From: Pachyseris speciosa
Lineage: Eukaryota; Cnidaria; Anthozoa; Scleractinia; Pachyseridae
NCBI GenBank assembly: GCA_016490735.1
Contig: JAEMWC010000396.1
Coordinates: 530,001 to 594,000, forward strand
Direction: 5' to 3'
DNA length: 64,000 nt
Shown: positions 1 to 13,400 of the stretch, in pieces
Position numbering within the stretch: position 1 is the stretch's first letter
Layout: every line of letters begins with the position of its first letter
Made by a program: the position numbers and the translations under genes
Notes under the pieces: model-generated
Database searches by the model: none
What the model was told of the DNA's origin: nothing
What the model saw: the letters and a program-made list of their open reading frames with translations, nothing else

Positions 1-2712
1 AGTTGCAACTTCTCGTACCATCAGATTTTTGAGTCTGATAACTGGAGCCTAAACATGAAGGAGAATTGTATAGCATGGATAAGGAAACAAATCCAGAAAA
101 ATCACATGCAAAAACACTTAAAGCGAGCAGGCAATCAATTCAAACGTTATTAATATCTCCAAGAGTCAAGGCATTTAATGCGGAGGTGTTACGCACTCAT
201 TCTACCCCCTCCCTTCGCGCTAGAACTACTCCCCCAACCAAGTCCCCCCCCCCCCCCAGGAGATAAAGCGACATCCTACCGAACTCAGTTTATTGCATGT
301 CTATTGGGACCAGCATAGATACGGCATGCACGCTGCTATTTGAAGTGGTTACACAGTTTTATCAAGTGTGTGACGAAGGTGGCGCTAATAGACCATATTC
401 GTATTCTCGGCAGCACGAAGGTTTTATTACTTTGTGCTTAAAAGCGCCATTTCAATCACTTTTGTTTCTTCTCACTTTAATACATTTTTTGAGAGCGGTC
501 TAAAATGCTTAGTGTTGAGCGACAGACCTAAAGGTCAATGTAAATGTAAATGTAAATGTAAATGTAAAATGTGAATGTAAATGTAAATTTAAATGTAAAT
601 GTAAATGTAAATTTGAATGTAAATGTAAATGTGAATGTAAATGTAAAATGTGAATGTAAATGTAGAAGTAAATGTAAAAGTAAATGTGAATGTAAATGTA
701 AATGTAAAATGTGAATGTAAAATGTGAATGTAAATGTAAAATGTGAATGTGAATGTAAAATGTGAATGTAAATGTAAAATGTGAATGTAAATGTAAAAGT
801 AAATGTGAATGTAAATGTAAAAGTAAATGTGAATGTAAATGTAAAATGTGAATGTGAATGTAAAATGTGAATGTAAATGTAAAATGTGAATGTAAATGTA
901 AATGTAAAATGTGAATGTAAATGTAAATGTAAAATGTGAATGTAAATGTAAAATGTGAATGTGAATGTAAAGCTCTTGCGGGGAAATACATTTACATATG
1001 AAAAGATTCCCCTGTTTAAGCCTCGTGTGCACGCTAGTTCCAGCTCATTATGGAGAATAGGAATAAGGTGTATTTGTTTGTGGTAAAACCCTCGATAAAA
1101 GGTCCCTATGGTGTTTACAAGGTCAAGCCTTTGCGGGTGAAAGGTTGCCCGTTAGATAATGCAACTGATTCTAAACACAAACCGACCTTTTGATCCAGTG
1201 ACAGTAAACTGTACTTCTGATCCTTCTCCTGAAGGAACACCAACATGTCTTCCATGATCAGCACACGAGTCTCTGCAAATGAAATCCTTCCTCAATGAAT
1301 ATACCGAAAAAAAAGCACCAATTCTGGGCTTGTGACACGGAGTTCCAACCCATCCGAGTTTCATCCAAACAAACTCAAAGTAATCACGCAACCTCGTACC
1401 AAGGGTCCCCTCGTACCAGGTTCCCCTTGACCTGCGGTCGTTTCGTCAAGCCTCCGCAGTACGGAGCGAAGAGTCGAGGGACGAGAATGAGTAATCACTT
1501 TGACCAATCACAGCGCATGCAAACACGACACCGAATCAGAACTCGAAACAAAAGCATGTAACGTTAAGAGCGGAAAAATGCCTGCGAGCGTGTCTTGGTT
1601 GAATTTGATTTCATTTCTAGCTTTTCAACCAATCACAGGGCCTGGTTAGAGCGCTTTCCGTTCGAACTAAAATTCCGGTAACTCCGAGTGAGGAATCGAA
1701 TGGAACGGAAATTTTCCGGAAAATATTTCGGCAATTTCCGTATACCTTGTCAGGTCACGGTCATCTTAACGTTCCGGGAATCGAAAGAACAGGAGAATTC
1801 CGATCAATTCGTCCATTTCTACTCTGGCCCAGTTGCTACGACGTAAGTTGACTGTGGTATTCTGTTTGGCCAAAAACTCGCTATTCCATTGAGCACAAGA
1901 TTTTTCGAAACTCCAAACCGGAACTTACTGAAAAACTTCTCCAATCTGGTGACAACAGATTATCTGTGTTACATACCATTCAATTTTCCTCTGGCAGTTT
2001 TCCACAGTAGCACACCATCATGGATGAGTCTACTCGTGTTGGATGCCAAGTCGATGTTCTGCAAAAAATCATTTCACAATAACGTGGTTTAAACGGAATC
2101 GATTACAAGATTTGTCAGTTAAGCGCTTGCTTCCACACAACAATGATTTACTATTTGCTGATACATACAATTTCGGCGCTATATTATTTGATAGTTTTAT
2201 GTGGTTTGTTGTTGTTCTATATATCACTAATAGCTGCTCAGTGCTCTAGAACAGAAAGGGATCTCAGGTCAAAATCTCGATATAGTTGGTATGCTGGCCC
2301 AAAAAATATACACCCCTGAACATTCCTCACTGACTCCCTGTCTTTTAAAGTTATCTGGAATACAAGCTGCCTATAAACTGGTAACCAGAACAAAAGCAAG
2401 TCGAAGGACATACGCCTTCTTTCGGTTACAGATTTATGATATACAAAACCACGCAAGCACCAAATGTTACGGTTAGGTGTTACGGTTAGGATTAGTGACG
2501 CAATAAGGTCCGGAGTTAGTTAGGGTTAAAAATCACGTCCTCGGTTAGGATTAGGGCTAAAGTTACAAAGTAGTAAGTGTGGGACTGATAAAGTGATGCG
2601 CAGGTTAGTACGACTCATTGTCTGTGTTGAGGCTCACCTTGACCTTCTTTCCATTCTTTCCATAGGTCACGGTAACTTTCAAATCCAACTTCATCCTCAA
2701 GTCTTGTGCTTG
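1..2712 (-). CDS. RhoGEF exons 32-35: PH domain, running off the left edge
   Basis: Exons: 2,638-2,712; 1,977-2,058; 1,187-1,272; 1-48 (partial). They encode DLRMKLDLKVTVTYGKNG, SRLIHDGVLLWKTARGKL, RVLIMEDMLVFLQEKDQKY and APVIRLKNLMVREVAT. These match strands 1-6 of the PH domain that follows the DH domain in ARHGEF28/AKAP13, which has the same FLQEKDQKY and SL-KLIVREVA motifs. In this subfamily the PH domain binds active RhoA and gives feedback; that role is known for the family, not shown here. Phases are 0, 1, 0, and the last exon reaches position 1 exactly at a codon boundary. The PH C-terminus and any coiled coil lie outside the window. Confidence 0.92.
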
Positions 2713-5700
2713 CTGAAGAAGAACAAGCAGAAGAAGTTTCATTAAAATAGAAGAATGACAATGGAAAAACAAACAACCACAATAAATTTTCAAGCCGTTG
2801 ATACATCAGTGGTTTCTATAACCTTTGAGGCGCCTAACCGAACCAACCAAAGTCACTGTTCAGCTTTACGAACAATTTTTCCAGAGCGTTTTAAAATTGT
2901 AAAGCCCCGTAATCAGCATACTTTTTCCCTCAAACGGACTTCACCTTCGAAACCCAGCATATTAGTTTTGATGCAAAAAGCATGAAACGATAATACCATG
3001 CGGTAAGAAGACTGAGAAGTGATCGAGAAGGGTTTCTTTAACAGGTCACAGTTACATATCATTTCAATTGCACACCCAAATGAGCCCTGTTTAAGCTAAG
3101 GATATTTTTTTAGGTCACAGGCTCATTCTTTGTTTCAAGATCATTTTCAAACAAATATGGAGGTGTGTTAAGGTTATGTGCTGTCACATTTAGCATCAAA
3201 ATCACATGAAGGGTCACATATTTTCTTGCAGTTACTAAGAGAGAATTTATTGAAGATCAGAGCATTCTTTCAGTGATCATGAACCGAATTCTCATAACTC
3301 TCTCACGCCACACATTAGGGCCGTTTATACGAGAGAAAAAGCCGCGGCTTACTCTGGCCACGGCTTACATAAGACGCGAACACTCCGTATAAATGGTACA
3401 AAATCTACGTTCACGGCTTTCTCAAGCTGCGGCTTATCCTGGCCAAGGAGTTTTTACTCGTATAAATGGTTCCTTTCGCGTCTTATGTAAGCCGGGGCCA
3501 GAGTAAGCCGTGGCTTATTTTCTCTCGTATAAACAGCCCTATTGATCAAGCCATACAGAAGAGACAAACCTTTTGCTTTTCATGGTCCTTTATCGTCTGA
3601 TCTACGCTTTGCAATATTTGCTGTGCAAAAAAAAAAACATAAACCAGTTAATATCGCAGACTGTAGACTTCTCCCGTACCAATAACACTAATAAGGATCC
3701 ATCTTCTTATGCGCTCAGCATTAAGACGTTTAGTTGTTAGCAAGTTACAATTCCTCTCTGTGCATTCATTCATTCTCTCAGCTAGTTCACGTAAAACACT
3801 TCTTTTGCGTATTCACCATCAAGTATATTATTATTCAGCACATCGTGACAATGTCCAAATATGGTCATAGCGCGCTCAATATTAGTCGTGCGCACTGAAC
3901 AGATATCCTGCGGAAAAAGTAATTTTGTGAGTCGCGGAGAAAAATGGAAGAATTGAAAGAAAAAAAATTGAAAGAAAATTGTGCTTTGTCATTAATGTGT
4001 TGAATAATAAAACAACCATCCTGCTCAATCTTGCGGAATATTCCCTAATTTTAGCCAACTCGGCTTACGGCCTCGTCGGCTAAGTATCAGGAAATATTTC
4101 GTAGGATAATTGTTAATTATTTGTAACCATTACCTTGACAAGAGTAATCGAATTCTTGAGGGAGTTAAAATCCGGTTTTGATTCTGAAGTAAAAACAACA
4201 AAGATGAAGCACGAAAACTGGTGATAAATTTGCGCAAAAAGTTCTCATTCCCATGGTAGCATGCTACAGTGTATCACACGGCTACTCCATCCTCCTACCC
4301 CAATATTCCCATAGGTTCTGCCAATCGTTCGCTCGCTAATTTGCAGCATTCCACAGACACATCGCCATATACAGCTGTACACACGCAAAATACGAGTGCA
4401 TTGTACTTTGTTTTCTCCCTTCACCAATTTATCGCTGAGCACTGAAACTAACCCACAGGTAAATTAGATTGCAATAATAAACAGTATTAAACACGTAATC
4501 AAAGTAACGTTTTTTGCGACCAGAAATCTTGCCTTCACGACCAAATATGAAAACCTGGTGCGACAATTTTTTTTAATCGAAAGTGGTGCCCTTTCGTTGG
4601 CGTTTCTGAGCTTCCCGATCAATCATTAAAAATTCCTGCGGTGGGGAGGGTATACACCTACATCCCCACACAGGAGAGGGGTGCCTTCAGTCCCTCGTAA
4701 ATACTCGGACAGCTGCTGCATTATTAGAACCGCGTCCGCCTACGACAGATGTCAAAGAAAGCACTAATCATATGAAGAACTATGCGAGGCCTTTATAAAG
4801 CAGAGACAGGAGCGAAAGGAAATGGACATTAGACAAACTGGCTACAACCGTGCCAATAGAAATAGATAAGCCCTGATAATTGGATGTTACGAAGTACCTT
4901 TTGTTGTTTTCACGATTGCCTCGATGAGTATAGGGTACTTGGTAAGCCTCTGAGTGACGAGTGTGATGCATTCTGGGATAGACAATCGCCGGCAGTACTT
5001 GTTTAAACTGCATTTCTGCTCGAAAACGAGAAAAACAAGAAGGTCAACACTCGCCCACACTGGGTCAAACATTTTCCGCAGTCAAATTTCGGATTGAAAC
5101 GTACCTTCATGAAGTCTGCAAACTTCTTGTCTTTTTGCATTAATTTCTGTGTAAGAAAAATTGAAGTTAAATTACTTCGACCGAAACATAAAAAGTACCG
5201 TATTCGAGGAGGGTATTGTGGTTGGCCAAGTGGCTCTTCCCAATAAACAGTCGCTTGCTGCTTTATTAGTCGAAGGCAGTGAAGCTGTGGTGTTCCTGGC
5301 GGTGTAGCGTTGTAAGTACCTTTCTTTTATTCCCTAGTTGCACTGTATTTAGTTGCCCATGTAAACTTAACTTATATGTCGTGTAAAACTGAGCTGAGTT
5401 AAAAAAATAAAATCATCATCACCATCTTTGTAAGTAGCACCATGGCTGCTGGCGATTGGTGCATTTTGATCCTCGCAACGAGTATTAATGATTGGAGAAT
5501 TTCCACCTCGGTGCCGATCAGGTGTCGCGTTGTGTGAACGTGGGCGTCCAAAGGTCTGAAATCACCTACTGCCACAGTGCTACTTAGAACACTACACAGC
5601 TGCCCTGCATTACAGGCGTTTATTTTGCCGAGGGAGTACAGCGAGGTGAGGGAGAGAAAAATAAACGCCTGTTGCCAGTCTATTGTTCAAGCTCTTCAAA

Positions 5701-8700
5701 CTAATCGTCTCACCTCGCTCTCCGCGTTCGTGTTTCGCGCTCGGCTAAAAAAGCACCAGTCAAGCAGGCTACCACGCAGCCATTGAACACCATGACGCCA
5801 TGCAAACCAGCAGCAAGCGGTCGAAACGTCGCGAAACTACATCGTAAGACAAACCATAAAGTCACGGTTCTCGTGCGCTTAGTCGCGTTTCTTACCTTGT
5901 ACAGCTCAACACTTTCCATGTGGTTGCTGCAAAACTCGCCATAAGCACTCTTCATCTTGGCACTGTTCGTTCCACTGAACTGGAATGAAAAGGCAATGAC
6001 AAAGATTTCACTAATCTCGGATAACAGCGCCTCCACTTTAGCCATACGAATATCAAATAACTCTTTGCTGAAGGTTTAATCTCTAACCTGTTGTTCCAAC
6101 ACGTCCCCGACGCTGTTCACTATTGTGTCTTCTCCTTCGCTGTCTTTCAAGCGATTCAGAAAATCCCCTTCAAAGAAAAAAATGATAAAGCAAATCGGTA
6201 CCTAGCAGGTGATTTCACCATCTACGTATCAGTAATAAAAGACAGCTCTTATTATTTTAAACAGACAGTACAGCCCCAGACCGAAGTGTCTGCGTAAACG
6301 ATGGCCCCAATATGGCAGGATATGTTAGTTCAATCTGTTGTGCACAACTGACCGACGCACCCTGAATAGCTACAATTGTTTTCCAGAACCGATTGAAACA
6401 GTTCTGTTGTCTTTCTTTCCACTTTCCTTTTTCGTTTAACTTCGCGACTGACTGAAAACACTGTCTGTCTGTCTCTGTGTGTCTGTCTGACTGACTGACT
6501 GACTGACTGACTGACTGATCGATCGATCATCATTATGCATAACCAGTCTAACGGTCTTAACCACCTACGTGAACACTCACGAAAACTCAGTATATAATTT
6601 GAACTCAGTATACAACATTGTGCCTTTTCTATCTCGTTTTCTCTTGTCCAACACTTAACCCTAACTACTCTTTAAATCTGCTAACATCCCTTTGTCTCAC
6701 CATTTATTTGAAGCAGATCAGCTAGTCTCGGTAAAATCTGATCTACCGTTTCCTGTGCCATTCCCAGAATATTCAACATTCCCTTGTAAAATATCTATTC
6801 AAAAAAATGGAAAATGAACTCTTGTCAGGTTACCATTTTCACATATTAACAAGTACTCATCTGGTATTAATCAAGTGTCAACACAGGTTAAAGGCTGATA
6901 ACAGTATAAAAGGATGCTTGCTTCCCAGAAATGATAAGAGTGGCACAAAACTTGGGGAATGGCAACAAAACGTCGCCTTCTCTCTAATGAGACTGGGTAG
7001 GTCGATGAAAAGAAACATCAATAATACACCATATTGCTAATGATCAGTTCCTGGTGAATTGTGGGTAGATCCAGTCATTTGTGGGGGCAAACGGTCAAAA
7101 TTACAATTTCAAATTACGTCCTAAAATAGCCGTTTGCCCCCACAAATTAAAGGACTGGATCTACCCACAATTCACCAGGAACTGATCATTAGCAAAATGG
7201 TGTATTTATAACATAAGTGATTCTATGCCAACTTCTGCTTTTGTTTTTGCTTGCTTTTTTCTGTGCTGTCAATCGGACTGAGCAGGACTCTATGTAAAAC
7301 AAAGTAGCCAACTTGTTGAGTGCAGTTCCTGAGGCTATAGACACCAACCTTATGCATAACTTTTAGAGTCCGCACATGATGGACTTCCGTCTGGATCAGT
7401 TCTGAAATAAAAAAAAACGAAAAGCACTCAAGTTATCACATAAAATCTGCAGTCAAAACTGTACTGGTTGGTTATGCGGCGCAACTCGAAATGAAGACCA
7501 CCAGAGAATAACAGTTAAAAGGTAGGGTAAGGTAAGGTAACTTTTATTTAAGCACAGTAAAATTTATTCAGGCACAGAACGTTCGGCCACGAACGGTCCT
7601 ATACCTCTATTTGCCATTTTGTGAGAAGGAATTTTAAAACGGGCTGATGATAATGGGCCTGTTGAATCCACAAGCACGAACAACAGAAGGCGCCCAAATG
7701 GTAGATCCTCGCGCATGGAAGTGCAGAAGTCTCAGAAAATAAAAATAAAATGAGGAAAAGAATGAATCTTACCATGAATGACATCTTGCCTCTTGATATC
7801 TTTGGCTGTCATCTTTTTAAGAGTCTTAAATTAAGGGAGAAAATTAGTCGCAAACTGAAAACTTTGCTATAACGTTTTACAAAATGACACACGAAGGGTT
7901 TGAAAACGATATCACCAGCCAAACTGCGTTCCATACAGCCGCGCCTGGCGTTATGTTCTTTACAGCTCACCCAAATATGGCCACCACCCTCTGGCCGAAC
8001 CTTAGCAGGCAGTGGTGTTAGCGTGAATGCAAACTGTGTCCCACAGATATGGGTTGCACAAAGAATGAACAAGAAGCGAGGAAGTATTTTCTTTATTACG
8101 GCTCTACCGCTCGTTTGACTAAAGACGACTCTGACATATCAACAGCTACACTGGCCAGCAGATCATGAAGGCAAGGACAAAGGGAAAAGAAAAGAAAAAT
8201 GATCGGTATCAACCTTCTTGTCAACTGTAACGCTCCAAGCCTCAGGCTCTTCTTTGATTTCAAGTTCAGGATCACCTTGACACTAAGAATGAAAACAGTG
8301 AGATGACAAACAGGTCACAAAACAATCACTTGAGTTTTATTCAACAGTGACAAATCTAGGGGGGGGGGGGGTGCAAAAGGGAGCCTCCCCCCCCCCCCCC
8401 CACTTCATAACCAAAGAATTAAGTAAAAATTACGTTTTTTTTTTTCAAGTTTTAGCTGAAATGTTTCATTCAAGGTTCATAGCACCCCATCTTACGTAAC
8501 GTTCTGGCTGAACCGCTCTTTTATACAGAAAAAATCTAGCTTTGGCGCCACAATGAAAATTTCACCGGATAGGCTGCTCGCTCTGACGTGACACTGTACC
8601 GGAGCTAACAAGTAGGTAAAATAACAAAACCTATCCAGTGCTGTGTGATAAGCGTGGCAGAAACTTTCTAAAGAGCCAACTTACCTCAAGACCAATTTCT

Positions 8701-10443
8701 GAAACAGAAAATGAAAAAAAGAAACATTAGTAATCAGTGTGTTTTTCACGTGCCAGTACATTAATGCCGGAAGTTGCAGTTAAGGTGGCTCAAAATGTTT
8801 TCGTTATTTTTAAACACCAACTCTTTGATAGATCGATACTCCCACAATTTTTTGTTTGCTTTCTTGAACATGGTATCAAAAAATTTCCCATTTAAATCTC
8901 AACAATTTGCGATCAACGTTTTTTACATATAAGGTTACCATAGCAACAGTGCAGCCTCTTAGAAACACCTTAAGTTTTTACTGAGTGATTGAAAGTATCA
9001 ATCTACAACATTATATTGACACGTGGAACTCTGAATTGCATTTCTAAGAGCCCCCCAGGTATCTGCAGATCCACAAATTAGCCTCTGTATTCTAAAATTC
9101 TTTTATTCAAAGGGCTGAGAACATAATCATCCTATGTGGAACTCTCGCTTTTCTCCTTTTTGCGTGTGGCCTCCAGTTTAATTTCAAAACGTTGCCGCGT
9201 ATTGTACGGCTCGTTTTGGCCACCATTTGTGAGAAAAACGACTCGGTATCCTTCGTAAGCAAAAAAGGGAAAGGGCAGTAAAACACGCTGCGTTGTGACG
9301 AGGGTGGGGTGAAGGGAACGTCGTTTCCTACGGAATTTTCACCGGCGAGATGACGGACAAGGAAAAATGAAGATCACAAGAGAAATTTTACGCAAATCTC
9401 AACAGAAACACAAATCCGCGTAAATTTAAACAATACAGGACGGCCTTGCCTTTAGCCCTTTCACTGATATCGTGTTGCCTTCGTCAGCTGTCCTTTTAGT
9501 GAAATGGGTGGCCATTGTTTACAGTCTGTGTAGTTACCTGCAGCTGCGGCAACTGTTAAAACCTTGTTTTTCAATAACATTCAACCCATCTTGTTCCAAC
9601 TTAACAGTACCAATACAGAAAATAAACATAAAACAAGACATCCACCTCCTTCATCCTCTTCCTCGTCATCTCCAGACACATCAGGTGACACGCCAGAACT
9701 GAGAAAGCAAGATGAAACAAACTATTCAAGATACATTGCATTTCTTTACTCCAGTCCAATACCACCTTTGAATAGCTCACTTTGGAAAGACTGGGGTCGA
9801 GAGTCGCGTGAGGGATTGTGGGAATGGTTGGTGGAATGCGCTGTTTCTTTGCCCCACAATCGGTAGCCTGCGTGGCAACTGCATGGGTCCCAGTCTTAGA
9901 GCGCTTTTCAATTGAGTGTCGTAAAACCAAAACCAAAGCAATTACTCCAGCCAATCACAACAGAAGTAAGCAGTGTAATGAACCAATCAGAATACCATGC
10001 AATTACACGTAGCCGGCGCAAAGCGCAGGAAAATATGCCCGTGCAAGTCGCAATTGGTTTTGGTTTTGCTTCTCACTGGTTGAGAAAGTGGCGCGAGTTT
10101 TCCTGTCCAATCACTGAGCGAAGCAATGCAAAACCCAAGCAAAACCATAATTACTTTCGACAGTCAATTGAAAACCGCTCTTATCCAAAGAGAGCAATGT
10201 TAGACTTAACCACCAAAATGATCAAAACCGATGAATGCATTTTTTTTAACTTTGAGAATGAAGAGATCTTGAAGACACAAGCTCTTGATTGATTAAAGTT
10301 AATTCACTGTTCTATTGGAATTCAGTGGAGTTTGACAAGGCTGTTCGTGATCACAGATAAAAAATACTTACTCAAAATGAAACCACGAATACATCACTGA
10401 TGTGACAAAAAATAGCAAACAACAGGTTAACGTTAATTATTAC

Positions 10444-10482
<39 letters not shown>

Positions 10483-13400
10483 TTTAGCATTTAGATTTTT
10501 TTTCTCTATTTTAATTGTATATATCTATACATTGTTATGTAAAGTGCATATATATTATTATTAATAGCAGGTTCCCTTGTACTGCACTTTTCATGTTATT
10601 TCGTCAGTAGTCATCAGAACATGGTATATTTTCTTTGCAGTTAACAAATCACAGTTACCAACGGTAGTTTTCTGTCACACAGTACATGTAAATCAACAAC
10701 ATAAAAATTAAAAATCATATTTTTGGCAACTTCAATCAGATGAAATCATTCTCGTATCAGACCATATTACACAATATTATTGATCAATTGACTTACTTGG
10801 TTTTTTCTTTCCCTTTGTTTTCCTCATCCATTGTAAAGCTCCTGCTTTATGAATTGCAAAACAAAAGTCGACTATTTATTAATAAAGTCCATAGGAGACA
10901 CTTCACATATTTTTTATCCTTCCATGTTATAATGCATAATTATGTTCATTTTACTTATTGCTCTTTTCTAAACTTCATTTACACTGGGCTCAGAAGTCTC
11001 TAAAGGAGCTAAAATTCAAACCACTTTCTTATTTCAAACCCTAAAAATCCAGACTTCCCTCTCAATACAAGTCGCTATGGAAAAATGTACTATCCCAAAT
11101 TAAAGCTTATTTTTCAAGAGTTAACACAATTCTTTACATAATTATTGCATAAGTTAAATCACAGTCTGCTAGGTTTAAAAATTTGCTTTGGATTAATTCT
11201 TTAAGCAGCAGTATGTTGACCTCTTGGTATAAATTTCTAGAACATTTCCATGACCATCTGCTAGCAATTAGCACTGTTCTAGTTGTACGATGTGCAATAC
11301 AATGGAGCAGTTGAAACAAAGACACTGAAAAATATTTATTACCTAATCTTTTCCATATTATAATCACAGTTTACCTTGAAACAAAGACACTGGAAAAACA
11401 TTTATCACCAATCTTTTCCGTATTATAGTCATAGTTAATAGAAATGCATGTAACTGCGGATCGCAGAGAATTGTGGGTTTGAACCCCATCTGGAACTGGG
11501 ATTTTTTTCAAGTTTCTGTTTGGGGTTTCATGCATTTCTATCATGTTGTATTTCTTATTTCACTCAATTTGGATAGTCATAGTTTACCTTCTAAATGGCA
11601 GAGGAGAAGTCGGTTTGGTGTGCAGACTAGATCTTGAAGTTGTGCCTCTTCCAGCTCTTGTTAGCAAGCTTGGGTTAGGAAGCACAGTAACCTAAGGAGA
11701 AACAACAAAATACTGAGTCTCAGTTGATGTTGGTTCTATACTCTACTCCAAAAAGTTTTTCTCCAGGTACTCCAGTTTTGCCCTGTTCTCGAAAACCAAC
11801 ATTGCTAAATTCCAACAAATAGCCACTCTGTGGAGATGCCAATGCTAAACCCAATTTACAGTAATTCATTAATTCTACGAATCTTGAGTATTAACCTCTT
11901 TCCAACCAAAGTCAAGCATGGGGAAATTAACGTTTTGTTCAGAATTTCAAGGCTGAAATTGAATTGGGGCCACACAGATGTCTCTAAAATTTTTACATAG
12001 GTGTCACCGTCCCCTCCATGCTCTATTCTCCTGTAAATAAATAAATAAAAGGCAATTATTACATACCGATTCACTAGCTTTGGATATCTTTGTTGTAACT
12101 CCAGAGGCTCTCCGTCTCAGAGCAGTCTTTGGTATAATCTCCACTGGCTCCTTTTTGGTGTCCTCACTGTCTTTGCTACGCACTGTAAGAAACAAACTGT
12201 CATCATACCATCATGCCAACCAAGCATTAAGCTTTAAAATGTCCCAGAGATTTGCACTAGTTTTCATACCGGAAGTCAGTTGAATGAAATTTGATGACAC
12301 TATAACCCCCAAGTTCAAATATGAATTGAATCACATAGTTTTTTTTTAACTCATTCATTGTGAAGCAATGGATGAGTTTTTGTGGAGAGGGGGAAAACGG
12401 CGTTAGCAGGTGTTAGCAGAAATCTGCGTAGACGGATGTGACGATAGCGGAAGTGACGTAACAAATTGGTTGGATGTGAGCAACCGCTGATCAAGTAGTT
12501 TTCCATTAAAGCACTTTTTGGATGATTGCAAAACACTGCAAGGGAATTTTCGTTCTTAAATTTAGCTATTCAGGAAATAAAAATAGTCCAAAACATCTCT
12601 ATATATATTTATATATTTCTTTTTTCTTAAAAAATGAGCCCGCGTACCAACCCTCCCCTCCAGGGGCTGTTTTTGTCCATCAGGTCTCATGGTCTCGTGT
12701 TCCGTGACAAGAAGGCAGCCATATATTTTGGTAGGAATTTTTTTCTCCAATTAATCTCTCGGATTATATTTATTTTGTGTTAGTGTCTTTTTTTCTGTAT
12801 ATTTAAAGTTTTTTTAAATTGATTTTTGTCCCATGTTCCTCGTTTTATCGACGGCCACTTGACAACCTGAAATGTATGCACCGATACAGTTCCCAAACAT
12901 TCCAGCATGGAGCAACAGACAATGACGAATCAGGCGTAAGCGTTCCCACGCGCAATTAAGTCAAGATATGCAAAGTGATTTTTCTCTGCTTTTTGGTCAC
13001 GAAGCGTTCAAAATAATAAGCAAAAAATAGCTCTTGTTTTATAAAGATCAAGCTGAAATGAATAACAAAACATTGAAAATGGAAAAAAAGTTGCTTGAAA
13101 TCAAAAAAAGGTTGATCGAAAATCGAAATTCTTCAAAAAGTTGCCGTCAACTTGTGGACAGGCCTAAAGGTCGGCACACACGGAGGGACTAGTCCCTGCG
13201 ACTAGTCCCCGCGACTAGTCCCGGGGACCAAGTCCCTTCGTGTGAACTACCCATTTCAATTACAAGTCCCTGCGACTTGTTTGAATTCGTGGGACAAGTC
13301 GCAGGGACCAAATTTTGGTCCCTGCGACTTGTCCCACGAATTCAAACAAGTCGCAGGGACTTGTCCCCTCAAATTATGCTGGTCCCTGCGTGTGAACTGT

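Noticed and set aside
509..1032. Overlapping minus-strand reading frames of 147 and 160 codons
   Set aside because: They are translations of the TGTAAA hexamer repeat, with His/Phe/Thr/Tyr periodicity and no domain.
3787..3915. 41-codon minus-strand frame after a good acceptor (TTTTTCCGCAG), starting DICSVRTTNIERAM
   Set aside because: At first it looked like the continuation of the DH domain, but the exon at 3,570-3,620 (QILQSVDQTIKDHEKQK) matches the domain much better and keeps the frame. It could at most be a rare alternative terminal exon.
5710..6045. 111-codon minus-strand frame taken as one exon
   Set aside because: Only the central 28 codons (5,896-5,979) lie between splice sites and match the DH domain. 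The rest is intron read-through.
9601..9954. Open frames on both strands (100 and 117 codons)
   Set aside because: Low-complexity (Ser/Pro runs from TCATCC repeats), no match to the missing C1 domain, no suitable splice sites.
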